A stretch of DNA of 64,000 bases from Lysobacter sp. ISL-50 (GCF_018612875.1 NZ_JAGGRI010000018.1:79616-143615); one strand, 5' to 3'. Positions 9,348 through 17,708 are shown, counted from the first letter of the stretch. The notes: a model not told the origin generated them from the sequence alone. Numbers and translations are program-made.

Positions 9348-9478
9348 CCTTCTCCCGCAAGCGGCGACCGAAGGGAGTGCAGAGCTGAGAAGGTGGCCCG
9401 AAGGGCCGGATGAGGGCACGCGGCGGCCAGTGCCCTCACCCCAACCCCTCTCCCGCATAGCGGGAGAGGGGCTCAAAA
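9348..9478. repeat. Intergenic palindromic repeat (CCCTCTCCCGC family)
   Basis: The gap after phaC carries a right half of CCCCTCTCCCGC-ATA-GCGGGAGAGGGG next to GCCCTCACCCCAACC, and a degenerate left half (CTTCTCCCGCAAGCGG...GAGGGCAC). Two further members with the same core lie at 58033-58197. These look like REP-type elements, which form hairpins in RNA and often sit at gene ends. No gene was found between 9330 and 9588. Confidence 0.75.
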
Positions 9479-9588
9479 GCGCAGTGGGTCGATAGCTGCC
9501 TGCTTCAGTGCAAGCCGCCCGATTAGGTCTCGATCCACCGATCCCGCCCGGGTTAGGCTGGACCCACCTTTGCCACTGGGAGCCCGGC

Positions 9589-10317
9589 ATGCGCCGCATC
9601 CTGACCGCGTTGCTGTTCACCGTATTGACGGCCTGCGCCGTCGCTCCGGGCAAGGATGCCGCCACTACCGCAAGCGCCGCCGTCGCGGCCGACCCGTCGC
9701 CGCCCGGCACCGCGCCGCGCGATTCGCGCGAATGGGAGCCGACGGTGCAGGCCTGGGAAGCGCAGGACGCGCGCGTGCGCCGCATGCCCGGCGCGGTGGT
9801 CTTCGTCGGCAGTTCCTCGATCCGCCTGTGGGCCACGCTGAGCGAAGACTTCCCCGGCGTGATCACGAGCAACCGCGGCTACGGCAGCTCGCGCGTCTAC
9901 GACTCGGTGTATTTCGCCGATCGCATCGTCAATGCCTACCAGCCGCGCGCGGTGGTGTTCTACGCCGGCGACAACGATCTCAACGAGGGCCGCACGCCGC
10001 GCCAGGTGCGCGACGATTTCGTCGCCTTCGTGCGCCGCGTCCAGGCCGGCACGCCGAAGGCGCGGATCGCCTTCGTCTCGATCAAGCCCAGCCCGTCACG
10101 CAGCGCCTTGCTGCCGCAGGTGCGACAGGCCAATTCGCTGATCCACGACTACATCCGCGGCGCCCGCGGCGTGGACTACCTGGACGTGTTCACGCCGATG
10201 CTCGACCCCGCCGGCGAGCCGCGGCCGGAGCTGTTCGTGGCCGACCGCCTGCATATGAACGCCGAGGGATACGCGATCTGGACGCGGGTGGTCGGCGCCT
10301 GGCTGGACAAGCTCTAA
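9589..10317 (+). CDS. SGNH/GDSL-family hydrolase lipoprotein
   Basis: Putative esterase or carbohydrate esterase of about 242 residues. The N-terminus MRRILTALLFTVLTACA has a lipobox (LTAC), so the mature protein is probably a lipoprotein. The SGNH blocks are visible: VVFVGSSSIRLWATL (block I nucleophile Ser), NRGYGSS (Gly block), YAGDNDLNEG (Asn block), and DRLHMNAEGYAIW near the C-terminus (Asp/His). The start at 9589 is chosen for the signal sequence; the frame is open to 9508. The substrate is unknown. The next gene begins 8 bp downstream and may be co-transcribed. Confidence 0.8.
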   Translation: MRRILTALLFTVLTACAVAPGKDAATTASAAVAADPSPPGTAPRDSREWEPTVQAWEAQDARVRRMPGAVVFVGSSSIRLWATLSEDFPGVITSNRGYGSSRVYDSVYFADRIVNAYQPRAVVFYAGDNDLNEGRTPRQVRDDFVAFVRRVQAGTPKARIAFVSIKPSPSRSALLPQVRQANSLIHDYIRGARGVDYLDVFTPMLDPAGEPRPELFVADRLHMNAEGYAIWTRVVGAWLDKL

Positions 10318-10324
10318 TCGGCGC

Positions 10325-10741
10325 ATGACCGCGATTCGAAACATCCTGCCGCGCCGGCCGATCGCTTCGGCCTGGCTGGCGCTGACCCTGCTGGCCGCGG
10401 GCGCGGCCCAGGCGGCGCCGTCGGCGGCGGCTGAACGCGAAATCCAGCAGCTGATGCAGGCGCTGGGGCAGTCGGGCTGCCAGTTCGAGCGCAACGGCAG
10501 TTGGTACGGCTCGGCCCAGGCACGGGAACACCTGCAGAAGAAGCTGGCCTACCTGCGCAAGCGCGACTTGGCCGACACCGCCGAGTTGTTCATCGAGCGC
10601 GGCGCCAGCCAGAGCAGCCTCAGCGGCAAGCCCTACCACGTGCGCTGCGGCAAGGGCCCGGCGATGACCGCGGCGTCCTGGCTGCAGGCCAAACTCGTTC
10701 AGTTGCGCGCCGCCGCGCGGGCGACGCCGCCATCACCGTGA
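10325..10741 (+). CDS. DUF5329-family exported protein
   Basis: 138-residue protein with an N-terminal hydrophobic export signal (LALTLLAAGAAQAAPSAAA). The mature part resembles the DUF5329 family: EIQQLMQALGQSGCQFERNG, GSWYGSAQAREHLQKKLAYLRKR and YHVRCG...WLQAKL. Two Cys residues could form a disulfide. The biochemical function of this family is not known to me. It starts 8 bp after the SGNH hydrolase and ends 52 bp before the PspC-like gene, so the three may form one transcription unit. Confidence 0.7.
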   Translation: MTAIRNILPRRPIASAWLALTLLAAGAAQAAPSAAAEREIQQLMQALGQSGCQFERNGSWYGSAQAREHLQKKLAYLRKRDLADTAELFIERGASQSSLSGKPYHVRCGKGPAMTAASWLQAKLVQLRAAARATPPSP

Positions 10742-10793
10742 CGCGATAAACTGGCGCCGACCCTCGCCGCCGAGCCGCCCGGAGAGCGCCACG

Positions 10794-10997
10794 ATGACCA
10801 GCGCCACGCGCCCGCTCTGCCGTTCGCGCCATGACCGCATGCTGGCCGGCGTGGCCGGCGGCATCGCCTTGCGCCTGCACTGGAATCCAGTGCTGGTGCG
10901 CGCGGCCTTCGTGGTGCTGGCCCTGGCGACCTTCGTCCTGCCGGTGGCGCTGGCGTACCTGATCCTGTGGCTGCTGTTGCCGGAAGAGGGCTGCTGA
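10794..10997 (+). CDS. PspC-domain small membrane protein
   Basis: 67-residue protein with the PspC fold: a basic N-terminus (RPLCRSRHDRMLAGVAGGIA), then W-N-P-V-L-V-R-A-A-F-V-V and a strongly hydrophobic segment ending LILWLLLPEE. PspC domains are associated with the phage-shock envelope stress response; here no other psp gene is nearby, so a stress role is only by family association. GGAGAG precedes the ATG. The next gene follows immediately. Confidence 0.85.
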   Translation: MTSATRPLCRSRHDRMLAGVAGGIALRLHWNPVLVRAAFVVLALATFVLPVALAYLILWLLLPEEGC

Positions 10998-11009
10998 CTG
11001 AGCGCATGG

Positions 11010-11441
11010 TTGCGAATCGCCGCTGCGATCGTCGGCGCGGTGTGGACCTCGCCGGTCACCGCGCTCGGCCTGCTCGCCGGCTTGCTGGCGACGCCGTTCG
11101 GCGCGCGTCCGCGCTGGCGCGGCGACGACCTCGCCCTGGTGTTCCATCACTGGCCGTGGGGGCCGGGCGGGGCGATGACATTGGGCAATGTGATCCTGCA
11201 CACCGGCGACGATCTGGATTCGCCTTGCCGCACCTACGCCCACGACGCCGGCCATCGCGAGGAACCGCCGATCCGCTTGGCCGATCACGAACGCGCGCAC
11301 GTCTATCAGTACATGGTGCTGGGTCTGCTGTTCCTGCCGCTGTATCTGGCTTGCGGCGGCATCAGCGTGCGCAACCGCTTCGAGCGCGCGGCCGATCGTT
11401 ATGCGCAGACCGGGCGCGGCTGGTGGCCGTGGGCGAAGTGA
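11010..11441 (+). CDS. Small membrane-associated protein with HExxH-like motif, unknown function
   Basis: About 143 residues. An N-terminal hydrophobic helix (AAAIVGAVWTSPVTALGLLAGLLATPFG) is followed by a polar region, the motif DHERAHVYQY and a second helix (MVLGLLFLPLYLACGG). HERAH fits HExxH, the zinc site of metallopeptidases, but one short motif does not establish peptidase activity. The start is uncertain: TTG at 11010 or CTG at 10998 are the only options, because a stop (the pspC TGA) lies at 10995-10997. It likely belongs to the same unit as the PspC gene. No family was recognised with confidence. Confidence 0.6.
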   Translation: MRIAAAIVGAVWTSPVTALGLLAGLLATPFGARPRWRGDDLALVFHHWPWGPGGAMTLGNVILHTGDDLDSPCRTYAHDAGHREEPPIRLADHERAHVYQYMVLGLLFLPLYLACGGISVRNRFERAADRYAQTGRGWWPWAK

Positions 11442-11532
11442 TCGCCGGCTGAATCCGCCAACAGGCCGATTCAGCGATTCCGCGTACGAATCCGATCACG
11501 AAATTTTGATCCTTGCCTAACGCCGGCGGCGC

Positions 11533-11644
11533 TATCCTGCACGCGTCGGAGAAAAACCAACGGACGCAAGTTCGATGCAATCGCTCCGACGACGGAAGGC
11601 CCGGACACCCGAAGAACATCTTCGAGGCCTGGGCCTTCTTATTT
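11533..11644 (+). ncRNA. Candidate structured small RNA with its own terminator
   Basis: A short intergenic region between convergent genes contains a possible -10 (TATCCT, 11533-11538) and a closing stem GTCGGAG (11545-11551) / CTCCGAC (11584-11590). An 8-bp stem GAAGGCCC / GGGCCTTC (11595-11602 / 11631-11638) encloses a nested hairpin CGAAGA-ACA-TCTTCG, then a U-rich tail. A candidate -35 (TTGCCT, 11513) gives short spacing, so the promoter is weakly supported. No RNA family was recognised. It could equally be only an elaborate terminator. Confidence 0.4.
11595..11644 (+). terminator. Rho-independent terminator-like hairpin
   Basis: Perfect 8-bp stem GAAGGCCC/GGGCCTTC with an inner 6-bp hairpin, followed by TTCTTATTT. 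It lies downstream of 11010-11441 on the plus strand and beyond the stop of the minus-strand NRDE gene. It could end either transcript or form the 3' end of the small RNA candidate. Confidence 0.6.
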
Positions 11645-11705
11645 GTGTCCGTGCACCCGGCGACGGCGCATTGGAAGTGAAAACCCAGCCGAAACTCCTC
11701 TCGCC

Positions 11706-12518
11706 TCAACCGCGCCGCAACGGCAACTCCACCGCCGTTTCGCCGCCGGCCACGCCATTGGGGCCATAGCGCCGTTCGACGAAACCGATGGAATCCTCGC
11801 CGATCAGCACGATGCTGCTGCAGCGCGTGCCGTAGCGTTCGCCGAGCACGAACGGCGGCGACAGCATGCGTTCCAGTTCCAGGCCGACGCCGGTATCGGG
11901 CAGGGCGGTGTCGGGCGCGACGGTGGTGTCGGCCATCGCCGCGAGCAGCATCGCCAGTCCCGCGTCGTTGCTGTTCGGCGGCTGTTTGTGATCGGCTTGT
12001 TGCGAGGCCGGCGATTCCAGCCACGCCGACAGCGCGCGCGTCGCCAGGCCGCTCTTGGGCCAGGGCGCGTCGAAGGCGCCGTTGGACATCGCGTGCACGC
12101 CCGGTTCGACCGCATGCGCCTGGAAGTAGGGATGGTTGCTGCCGAACATCAATTCGCCGCCGTCCCACAGCAGCAGATTGAAACGGCCGAACCGCATCGC
12201 CTCGGGGCGCAGGCTCTGCAGATATTCCGACGCGGTCATGGCGCCGTGGATGAAGTCGCGCACCAGGGCACCGCGCGAACGTGGCGCGGCGTCGGGATTG
12301 AGTCCGTCGCGCACATTGGTCACCGCGGCCAGACGGCCGCGATCGGAAATCATCAGCCAACTGCCGCCTTGCAGCAGATCGCGGCCGCCGAAGGCGTGCG
12401 CGTCGTCGGGATCGGCCGCGGCCGGCGCGGTGGGGCGCTGATGGGTTTCGTCGCGGTTGGCGATCAGCGCCAGCCGGAAACGCGGATGGTGTTGCCAGGC
12501 GAGAGCGATCAGACACAT
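11706..12518 (-). CDS. NRDE (TANGO2-like) family protein
   Basis: 270 residues beginning MCLIALAWQHHPRFRLALIANRDE; the eponymous NRDE motif is at residues 21-24. Later family landmarks are GGRDLLQGGSWLMIS, LAAVTNVR and SNGAFDAPWPK. Met1-Cys2 at the N-terminus is typical; some relatives are proposed to have Ntn-hydrolase-like folds. Bacterial members have no firmly established reaction, and the animal relative TANGO2 is linked to Golgi organisation and lipid or heme handling. The gene stands alone, transcribed away from 12756-13097. Confidence 0.88.
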   Translation of the reverse strand: MCLIALAWQHHPRFRLALIANRDETHQRPTAPAAADPDDAHAFGGRDLLQGGSWLMISDRGRLAAVTNVRDGLNPDAAPRSRGALVRDFIHGAMTASEYLQSLRPEAMRFGRFNLLLWDGGELMFGSNHPYFQAHAVEPGVHAMSNGAFDAPWPKSGLATRALSAWLESPASQQADHKQPPNSNDAGLAMLLAAMADTTVAPDTALPDTGVGLELERMLSPPFVLGERYGTRCSSIVLIGEDSIGFVERRYGPNGVAGGETAVELPLRRG

Positions 12519-12755
12519 GCGGCGATTCTAACCAACCCCGGCGAGGATGACGCGACGGCCGTCGCCGTCCGCAGCGTCCGCGCGAAGGCGGAAATTGTTC
12601 ACAAGCCGCGCCGCCGCGCAACCGGCAGGCGGCGCAAATACGCCAGGACCAATGGCAGATGCAGCGTCGCGGCGCTGGCCATAATCTGGCCACCGTCTCA
12701 TCGGATGAGATCGCTCCACTGTCTGCTAGCCGGCGCAGATGGGGAGAGGTAAGCG

Positions 12756-13097
12756 ATGAATCGTGGTGCCAGGATGTTGCTGCAGCTGTTCGCGCCGGCG
12801 TTGGTCGTGGCCGCGGGCGGCATGGCGGCCGGTGCGTTATTGCTGCACAGCGGCGTCGCATCCGCCGATTTGGCGTCGGCGACGGACGAATACGCGCGGA
12901 TCGCGCGATGGCTGCAATTCGGCAGCGCCGGTGCCGGCGTAATGATGACGATGTACTCGTTGTGGCGTTTATGGCGATGGGAACGCGGCATGGAGCCGCA
13001 ATGTCCCTGCGGCGGCCTGTTGTCGCGACCCGTCAGCGGTCGCGGCGGTCGCGCTCGCCGCTGCCTGGGCTGCAGGCGACCTCACCCGGAGAACTGA
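12756..13097 (+). CDS. Small membrane protein with C-terminal Cys-rich tail, unknown function
   Basis: 113 residues. Two hydrophobic segments (LLQLFAPALVVAAGGMAAGALLL and WLQFGSAGAGVMMTMYSLWRL) are followed by a basic tail with CPCGG and CLGC pairs that could bind zinc. AGGT upstream of the ATG gives a weak ribosome site. No family was recognised. An overlapping longer frame (12659-13273) lacks such structure and is probably a shadow, although its end downstream of this stop (ATG at 13100) could be a tiny separate ORF. Confidence 0.5.
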   Translation: MNRGARMLLQLFAPALVVAAGGMAAGALLLHSGVASADLASATDEYARIARWLQFGSAGAGVMMTMYSLWRLWRWERGMEPQCPCGGLLSRPVSGRGGRARRCLGCRRPHPEN

Positions 13098-13438
13098 TCA
13101 TGCTCGCAACCGCCGCCGCCATCCGCTGCATCGTCGCCACATGGCCGGCCGTGACGCGTGGCGCTCCGTCGGAGCGCGCATGGCGGGACGAGGCGGGCGA
13201 GGGCGATGAGAAGACGGGCCATGCGGCGCCGGCCGCTTATCCCGATGGCGAAGATGGGGAAGAGTCGCACTGAGCTGTCGTGTATGCGGCCGAATAACCT
13301 CACACGACACGTATCCAGCCCGAAAACGAAAAAGCCCGTTTCCACATGGGCTTTTCGTCTCCACACGCGCAAGACCGCGATGTGTTGCGGAAGGGGCCAC
13401 TGCCGGCCACGCGCCGCCCACGGTGTAGGTTTGAACAC
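13098..13438. other. 341-bp gap with no convincing gene
   Basis: Between the small membrane protein and the PNPOx gene there is only a 57-codon frame (13100-13273) with no recognisable feature and a clear terminator hairpin at 13328-13357. I see no other structure. Confidence 0.5.
13328..13357. terminator. Bidirectional intrinsic terminator
   Basis: AAAAGCCC (13330-13337) and GGGCTTTT (13348-13355) form an 8-bp stem with A- and T-runs on the two sides. It lies between converging transcription units and can serve both. Confidence 0.8.
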
Positions 13439-14047
13439 CTATTTGGCCGCCGCCCTGAACCTTGCCAGCTCCGCCTCCAGTTCGGCGATACGCGTGTCTT
13501 TATCCTGCAACGCCGCCAGCACGTCCTCGGCTTCGAAGCGTGGCGGGATGTGCTGGGGGCAATTGGCATCCCAGGCTTTGACGGTGAACCGTAGCACCTG
13601 TTCGGGACGCGCCTGGTAGCCCGGCGGCATCAGTTGCGCCAGCAAATCAGCGGTGGTTGCGACCATGTGCGCCTCGCCCCATATCTTTACCCGCTTGCGT
13701 TGGCGGTAGTCGATCAGGAACAGATGCGCTTTCGGGTTTTCTTGCAGGTTCCCGGTACTGATGAATTGCCGGTTGCCGGAAAAATCGACGAAGGCCAGCG
13801 TGTGCTCGTCGAGCACGCGCAGGAAGCCGGGCGGCCCGCCCCGGTGCTGGATATAGGGCTGACCGTCGCGGTTGACCGTAGCCAGGAAAACGCTGCGTTG
13901 TGCCTCGACGAAGGCCTTCAGCTCCGCGGTGATGGCCGTTTGCCACGAGCCGGCCTGTTCCATGTGGCCATAGGCGCGGCGCGATCCTTTGCGTGCCTGG
14001 ATGGCTTTCACCGTCGCAGTAAAGGCGATATCGCTGGCGTAATGCAT
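13439..14047 (-). CDS. Pyridoxamine 5'-phosphate oxidase-family FMN-binding protein
   Basis: 202 residues with a PNPOx-like split-barrel: FVEAQRSVFLATVNRDGQPYIQHRGGPPGFLRVLDEHTLAFVDFSGNRQFISTGNLQENPKAHLFLIDYRQRKRVKIWGEAHMV. Such proteins bind FMN or F420 and reduce or detoxify small molecules; the substrate is not predictable here. The last ~35 residues form a predicted coiled coil (EDVLAALQDKDTRIAELEAELARF). It is the last gene of a minus-strand set with the DUF1348 remnant 10 bp upstream and the AhpD-like gene, opposite a LysR regulator, an arrangement that suggests an inducible detoxification operon. Confidence 0.82.
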   Translation of the reverse strand: MHYASDIAFTATVKAIQARKGSRRAYGHMEQAGSWQTAITAELKAFVEAQRSVFLATVNRDGQPYIQHRGGPPGFLRVLDEHTLAFVDFSGNRQFISTGNLQENPKAHLFLIDYRQRKRVKIWGEAHMVATTADLLAQLMPPGYQARPEQVLRFTVKAWDANCPQHIPPRFEAEDVLAALQDKDTRIAELEAELARFRAAAK

Positions 14048-14057
14048 GGCTATGGCC

Positions 14058-14255
14058 TCACAGCCCGAGTGTGCTCAGGGACGGATGTTCGTCAGGGCGG
14101 CGGCCTTGCGGCCAGTGGAAGCGTCGCTCGTCCTCGCCGATCGCGAGATCGTCAGCGCAACGCGCGCAGGATCGCGCGAGTTCCAGGCGTGTTCGGCGGC
14201 GGACTTTCTGCGTCGCGGATTCGAGCGTGAACGCAGGCAGCGGTGGGCGGCTCAT
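14058..14255 (-). pseudogene. Decayed DUF1348 (NTF2-like) gene with frameshift and internal deletion
   Basis: The start ([19 protein letters not shown]) and end ([23 protein letters not shown]) match the intact DUF1348 protein at 61649-62116 ([20 protein letters not shown] ... [23 protein letters not shown]). After codon VR the matching sequence [16 protein letters not shown] continues in a different frame, so a one-base frameshift is present. About 90 codons of the central barrel are then missing. The remaining ORF of about 65 residues cannot form the NTF2 fold. It sits in operon position between the AhpD-like and PNPOx genes. Confidence 0.85.
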
Positions 14256-14323
14256 GATCGTTATCGTCTCCCTGCAGGGCGATGCACCGACGGCGCGACA
14301 GGCGCCGTCGGTGTGGTTGAGGC

Positions 14324-14875
14324 TCACGCCGCCTGGCGTGCGCCGATCACCGGAAAATCGATTTCGGTTTGCGCGACTTCATTGATGTAGTTGGTCCAGG
14401 TGTTCAGCGCGACATGCTGGACGATCTCGACGACCTGCGCATCGCTGTAGCCGGCGGCCTTGACCGCGGCCACATCCTCGCCGCTGACGTGACCGCGCCG
14501 TTTGGCAACCCGGGCGGCGAAGCGCACGGCCGCGTCGGCGAACGGATCGTTGGACGCGCCGTTGCGGTTGGCGGTCATCTCGGCGTCGTCGAGCTTGGCC
14601 ACGTGCTTGCCGAGGTAGGTGTGCGCCGACAGGCAATAGCTGCAGCCGTTGATTTCGGCGACGACCAGGGCGATACGCTCGCCGGTGGCGGCGGGCAGCG
14701 TGCCCTTGGCCAGAGCGGAGTTCATGCCGAGATAGCCTTCGAGCGCGGCCGGGCTGTTGGATACCAGGCGGAACAGGTTCGGCACCGAGCCGAGCTGTTG
14801 CTTCACCGCCTGCAGCAAAGGTTGGGCGGCGGCAGGGGCGGACTCGATCGTGGCGGGGGTCGGAAGACGGGACAT
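14324..14875 (-). CDS. Carboxymuconolactone decarboxylase/AhpD-family peroxidase-like protein
   Basis: 183-residue protein with the AhpD/CMD core: [36 protein letters not shown]. The CxxC pair (CSYC) plus the following His form the redox site used for alkylhydroperoxidase activity. The start at 14875 ([12 protein letters not shown]) fits family alignment and has GGAG just upstream; the frame is open further to 15169. It is divergent from the LysR gene at 14994 and leads the minus-strand set of AhpD-like, DUF1348 remnant and PNPOx genes. A role in handling oxidative or electrophilic compounds is inferred from the family. Confidence 0.87.
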   Translation of the reverse strand: MSRLPTPATIESAPAAAQPLLQAVKQQLGSVPNLFRLVSNSPAALEGYLGMNSALAKGTLPAATGERIALVVAEINGCSYCLSAHTYLGKHVAKLDDAEMTANRNGASNDPFADAAVRFAARVAKRRGHVSGEDVAAVKAAGYSDAQVVEIVQHVALNTWTNYINEVAQTEIDFPVIGARQAA

Positions 14876-14993
14876 CGCAATTCTCCTGGGGTTTGTCCGG
14901 GCCGGTTCAGGCCGGTGGAGAAAGCCTAGATACTTCCGATTGACGCAACTAGACGATAAATTCGAGAAATATCCTTCTGGAATCTGGAAGAAA

Positions 14994-15908
14994 ATGGATC
15001 GCATCGAAGCGATGATGGTGTTCCGGGCGGTAGTCGACACCGGCAGCCTCTCGGCGGCGAGCCGGCAACTGCACATGCCGCTGGCCACCGTGAGCCGGAA
15101 GCTGTCCGACCTCGAGGCGCACCTGAAGGCGCGATTGCTGCAGCGCTCGACGCGCAAGCTCGTGCTCACCGATGCCGGCGCGGCTTACCTCGTCGCGTGC
15201 CGGCGCATCCTTGACGATGTCGAGGAAGCCGAGCGCAGCGCCGCCGGCGAATTCAGCGCACCCAAGGGCGATCTGGTGATCACCGCACCGATCGCATTCG
15301 GCCGATTGCACGTCGTGCCGATCGCCGCCGAGTTCCTCAAGGCCTATCCGGAGGTGGACGTGCGGCTGGTGCTGGGCGACCGCATGTTCAATCTTCTGGA
15401 CGAACATGTAGATCTCGCGATCCGCATCGGCGAACTGCCCGACAGCACGCTGGTGGCCTCGCGCGTGGGCGCGACCCGCCACGTGGTGAGCGGCAGCCCG
15501 GCTTATCTGGACCAGCGTGGTCGCCCGCGGCAACTGACCGACTTGTCCGGCCACGATCTCATCACTTTCGACCATCTGACGGGGCCGGGGGCGTGGAAAT
15601 TCCGCGTGGGGTCGTCCGAAGCCTCGGTCCCCGTGCGTGCGCGTCTGACCGTCAATACCGCCGACGCGGCGATCGCGGCGGCCATCGCCGGCGCCGGCCT
15701 GACGCGGACCCTGTGCTATCAGCTCGGCGAGCACGTGCGATGCAAAACGCTGGAGCTCGTCCTCCCGGAGTTCGAGCCGGCGCCTTGGCCGATCAGTCTT
15801 GTATACGCGCGGCAAGGCCGGTTGCCGCTGAAGGTGCGCGCATTCCTGGACTTCGTGACGCCGCGCTTGCGGGCGCGGCTGGCGGACACACCCCCGGGGG
15901 AAAAATAA
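14994..15908 (+). CDS. LysR-family transcriptional regulator
   Basis: 304 residues. The N-terminal winged helix (MDRIEAMMVFRAVVDTGSLSAASRQLHMPLATVSRKLSDLEAHLKARLLQRSTRKLVLTDAG) is followed by a LysR substrate-binding domain (GDLVITAPIAFGRLHVVPIAAEFLKAYPEVDVRL). The start at 14994 is where homology begins; the frame is open upstream to 14757 through the divergent promoter. It is transcribed away from the AhpD-like operon, the usual arrangement for a LysR controlling its neighbour. A small inverted repeat (CTTC-N9-GAAG, 14974-14990) lies just before the start. The inducer is unknown. Confidence 0.92.
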   Translation: MDRIEAMMVFRAVVDTGSLSAASRQLHMPLATVSRKLSDLEAHLKARLLQRSTRKLVLTDAGAAYLVACRRILDDVEEAERSAAGEFSAPKGDLVITAPIAFGRLHVVPIAAEFLKAYPEVDVRLVLGDRMFNLLDEHVDLAIRIGELPDSTLVASRVGATRHVVSGSPAYLDQRGRPRQLTDLSGHDLITFDHLTGPGAWKFRVGSSEASVPVRARLTVNTADAAIAAAIAGAGLTRTLCYQLGEHVRCKTLELVLPEFEPAPWPISLVYARQGRLPLKVRAFLDFVTPRLRARLADTPPGEK

Positions 15909-16199
15909 GGTGATTGCGCGGCGTCACGGAGCTCCCGGCATGGGTCCGGTCCGGAGCATCCCAATACGGCTGCCGTCATGCCGAGCCTATGGCGGCCACC
16001 GGCAATTCGCCCGTATCTTTGTTGAGGATTTCCGCTGCCCTCGACGGGCCGTTATGCCCGAACAGTTTCCACTTTGGGTCGAAAGCGCGGACATTAACGC
16101 CGGTTTGTCGTCCTGCCCGTTATCGGTCAACTCCCGCTTTCCGAATCGCGCTGCGCGATAGTGTCGGCATAACCCACTGCTGCCCGCGACGCCGTGCCT

Positions 16200-17039
16200 T
16201 CACTGGAATGCCAGCGTAAGGACGCGCAAGGCATCGCGCGTTCGCCGGTCGCTGAGGTTGCTGTAGAGCATCACGTCCTGCGAGCGAATCGGCGGCAGCG
16301 ACAGGAGTGCGCTGACGTCTACCGCGCCCGGCGGCGCCGCGCGCCGCGCCAGCACCGCCACCGCGAGGCCGGCGACCGCGGCGGCGCCCAGGATCGCGGC
16401 GCCCTTGCCGAGGAAGACTTCGCGCCATTGAATGCCGGCCCGGTCGAGCGCGCGCACCGCTTCGACGCGGATGCGGCACGACTCGCCTTGCGTCGCCAGC
16501 GGCAACGGCTGGCCGGCGCGCGGCTGCCAGCCGGCCGCGGCGAACCATGAAAAGGTTTCCGCGAACACGGCCTTGCCGCGTTTGCCGCGATCCTCGGGGC
16601 GCAGCACCAGCACGGCGTCGAGCTCCCCCCGTTCCTGGCTTTGCAAGAGTTCGTTGGTGCTGGCGATGCGCATCTCGACCAGCAGGTTCGGATCGTGGTC
16701 CCGCATCCGCCGCAACAGAAACGGCAGTTCGCTGCCGACCAGCAACTGGTTGATGCCGATCGCCAACCGGCGCTGTTCGGTCTCGAAGGCTGCGGCCGCG
16801 CGGTCGTGGGACGACACCAGTTCGCGCGCCACGCCGAGAAAGGCCAATCCCTCGGCCGACAGGCGAACATGCCGCGGCGTGCGTTCCAGCAGGCGGCGGC
16901 CGAGTTGTTCTTCCAGGCGCCGCAGCTTGATGCTGATCGCGGACTGGGTGGTGCCCAGCACGTCGGCGGCGCGGGTGAAGCTGCGCAAGTCGGCGGCCAG
17001 CAGGAACGCCCTGACCGCATCCACGTCCATGGCTTTCAT
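16200..17039 (-). CDS. LysR-family transcriptional regulator
   Basis: 279 residues from the ATG at 17039 (MKAMDVDAVRAFLLAADLRSFTRAADVLGTTQSAISIKLRRLEEQLGRRLLERTPRHVRLSAEG), a standard LysR DNA-binding domain, then a substrate-binding domain (LAIGINQLLVGSELPFLLRRMRDHDPNLLVEMRIAST). It is shorter than the usual ~300 residues, and the C-terminal part contains an Ala-rich stretch (GAAILGAAAVAGLAVAVLARRAAPPGAV) unlike typical LysR domains. It is divergent from the lipocalin-like gene at 17150, its most likely target. The 290 bp between its stop and the previous LysR gene show no gene. Confidence 0.9.
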   Translation of the reverse strand: MKAMDVDAVRAFLLAADLRSFTRAADVLGTTQSAISIKLRRLEEQLGRRLLERTPRHVRLSAEGLAFLGVARELVSSHDRAAAAFETEQRRLAIGINQLLVGSELPFLLRRMRDHDPNLLVEMRIASTNELLQSQERGELDAVLVLRPEDRGKRGKAVFAETFSWFAAAGWQPRAGQPLPLATQGESCRIRVEAVRALDRAGIQWREVFLGKGAAILGAAAVAGLAVAVLARRAAPPGAVDVSALLSLPPIRSQDVMLYSNLSDRRTRDALRVLTLAFQ

Positions 17040-17069
17040 CTGGATAGATTCGATTTTTAAATGCCAGAT

Positions 17070-17081
17070 ATCTTTGTAGAT
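17070..17081. promoter_or_regulatory. Possible LysR binding site in divergent promoter
   Basis: ATCT-TTGT-AGAT, a short inverted repeat, lies in the AT-rich 110-bp gap between the divergent LysR gene and the lipocalin-like gene. The composition drop and position suit an operator, but the motif is short and could be chance. Confidence 0.3.
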
Positions 17082-17149
17082 GCATTTTTCATATCTATCA
17101 AGCGGCTTAGGATGGACCGGTCGATCCCAACTCATAAGGACTCACCGCG

Positions 17150-17644
17150 ATGAAACTATTGAGCGGCGTACTCGTCGCAACGCTGGCGGGGCAGGCCGCG
17201 CCCGACGCGCAAATGCCGACACACGCGTTTCCACTGCAAGGCACCTGGAGCCTGGTCGCCGCGGATAAGGTGCTGCCGGACGGGCAGACGACGCGGGATT
17301 ACGGCGAGAACCCGAAGGGCAGGCTCGTCGTCGACGAGAAGGGGCGGTATTCGCTGCAGATCTTCAAGTCCGAACGCCCGCGGTTCGCCAGCGACAACAA
17401 GGCCGACGGCAGCGCGGACGAATTCAAGTTGGCGGTCATGGGCAGCAGTACCCACTACGGCACGGTGACGATCGACCAAGGGGCAGGGGTGTTGGCGTTC
17501 TCGATCGAAGGCTCGTCGTTTCCCAACTGGGAGGGCACGACCCAGAAGCGTCGGTACAAGTTCGACGGCGCGCAACTGCGTTATGAGGTGCCGCCGCGGG
17601 CGGACGGGAGCATCCCGGTTTCGGTGTGGCGCAGGCTCGATTGA
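17150..17644 (+). CDS. Lipocalin-like domain protein, probably exported
   Basis: 164 residues. A short N-terminal hydrophobic segment (MKLLSGVLVATLAGQAAPDA) suggests export. The body begins FPLQGTWSLVAADKVLPDGQTTRDYGENPKGRLVVDEKGRYSLQIFKSERPRFASDN, the typical start of lipocalin-like (calycin beta-barrel) domains that bind small hydrophobic molecules. No catalytic residues are evident and the ligand is unknown. It is divergent from the LysR gene at 16200-17039 and likely regulated by it. Confidence 0.72.
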   Translation: MKLLSGVLVATLAGQAAPDAQMPTHAFPLQGTWSLVAADKVLPDGQTTRDYGENPKGRLVVDEKGRYSLQIFKSERPRFASDNKADGSADEFKLAVMGSSTHYGTVTIDQGAGVLAFSIEGSSFPNWEGTTQKRRYKFDGAQLRYEVPPRADGSIPVSVWRRLD

Positions 17645-17708
17645 ACCGCTGCTCGCTGCGTCCGCAGGCGCTCGCGTCCTGCATCCACCTTCAACCGATG
17701 GAGCCGTC

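Noticed and set aside
15909..16199. Small gene between the two LysR genes
   Set aside because: Open frames of up to ~100 codons exist but show no domain, no ribosome site and no plausible composition.
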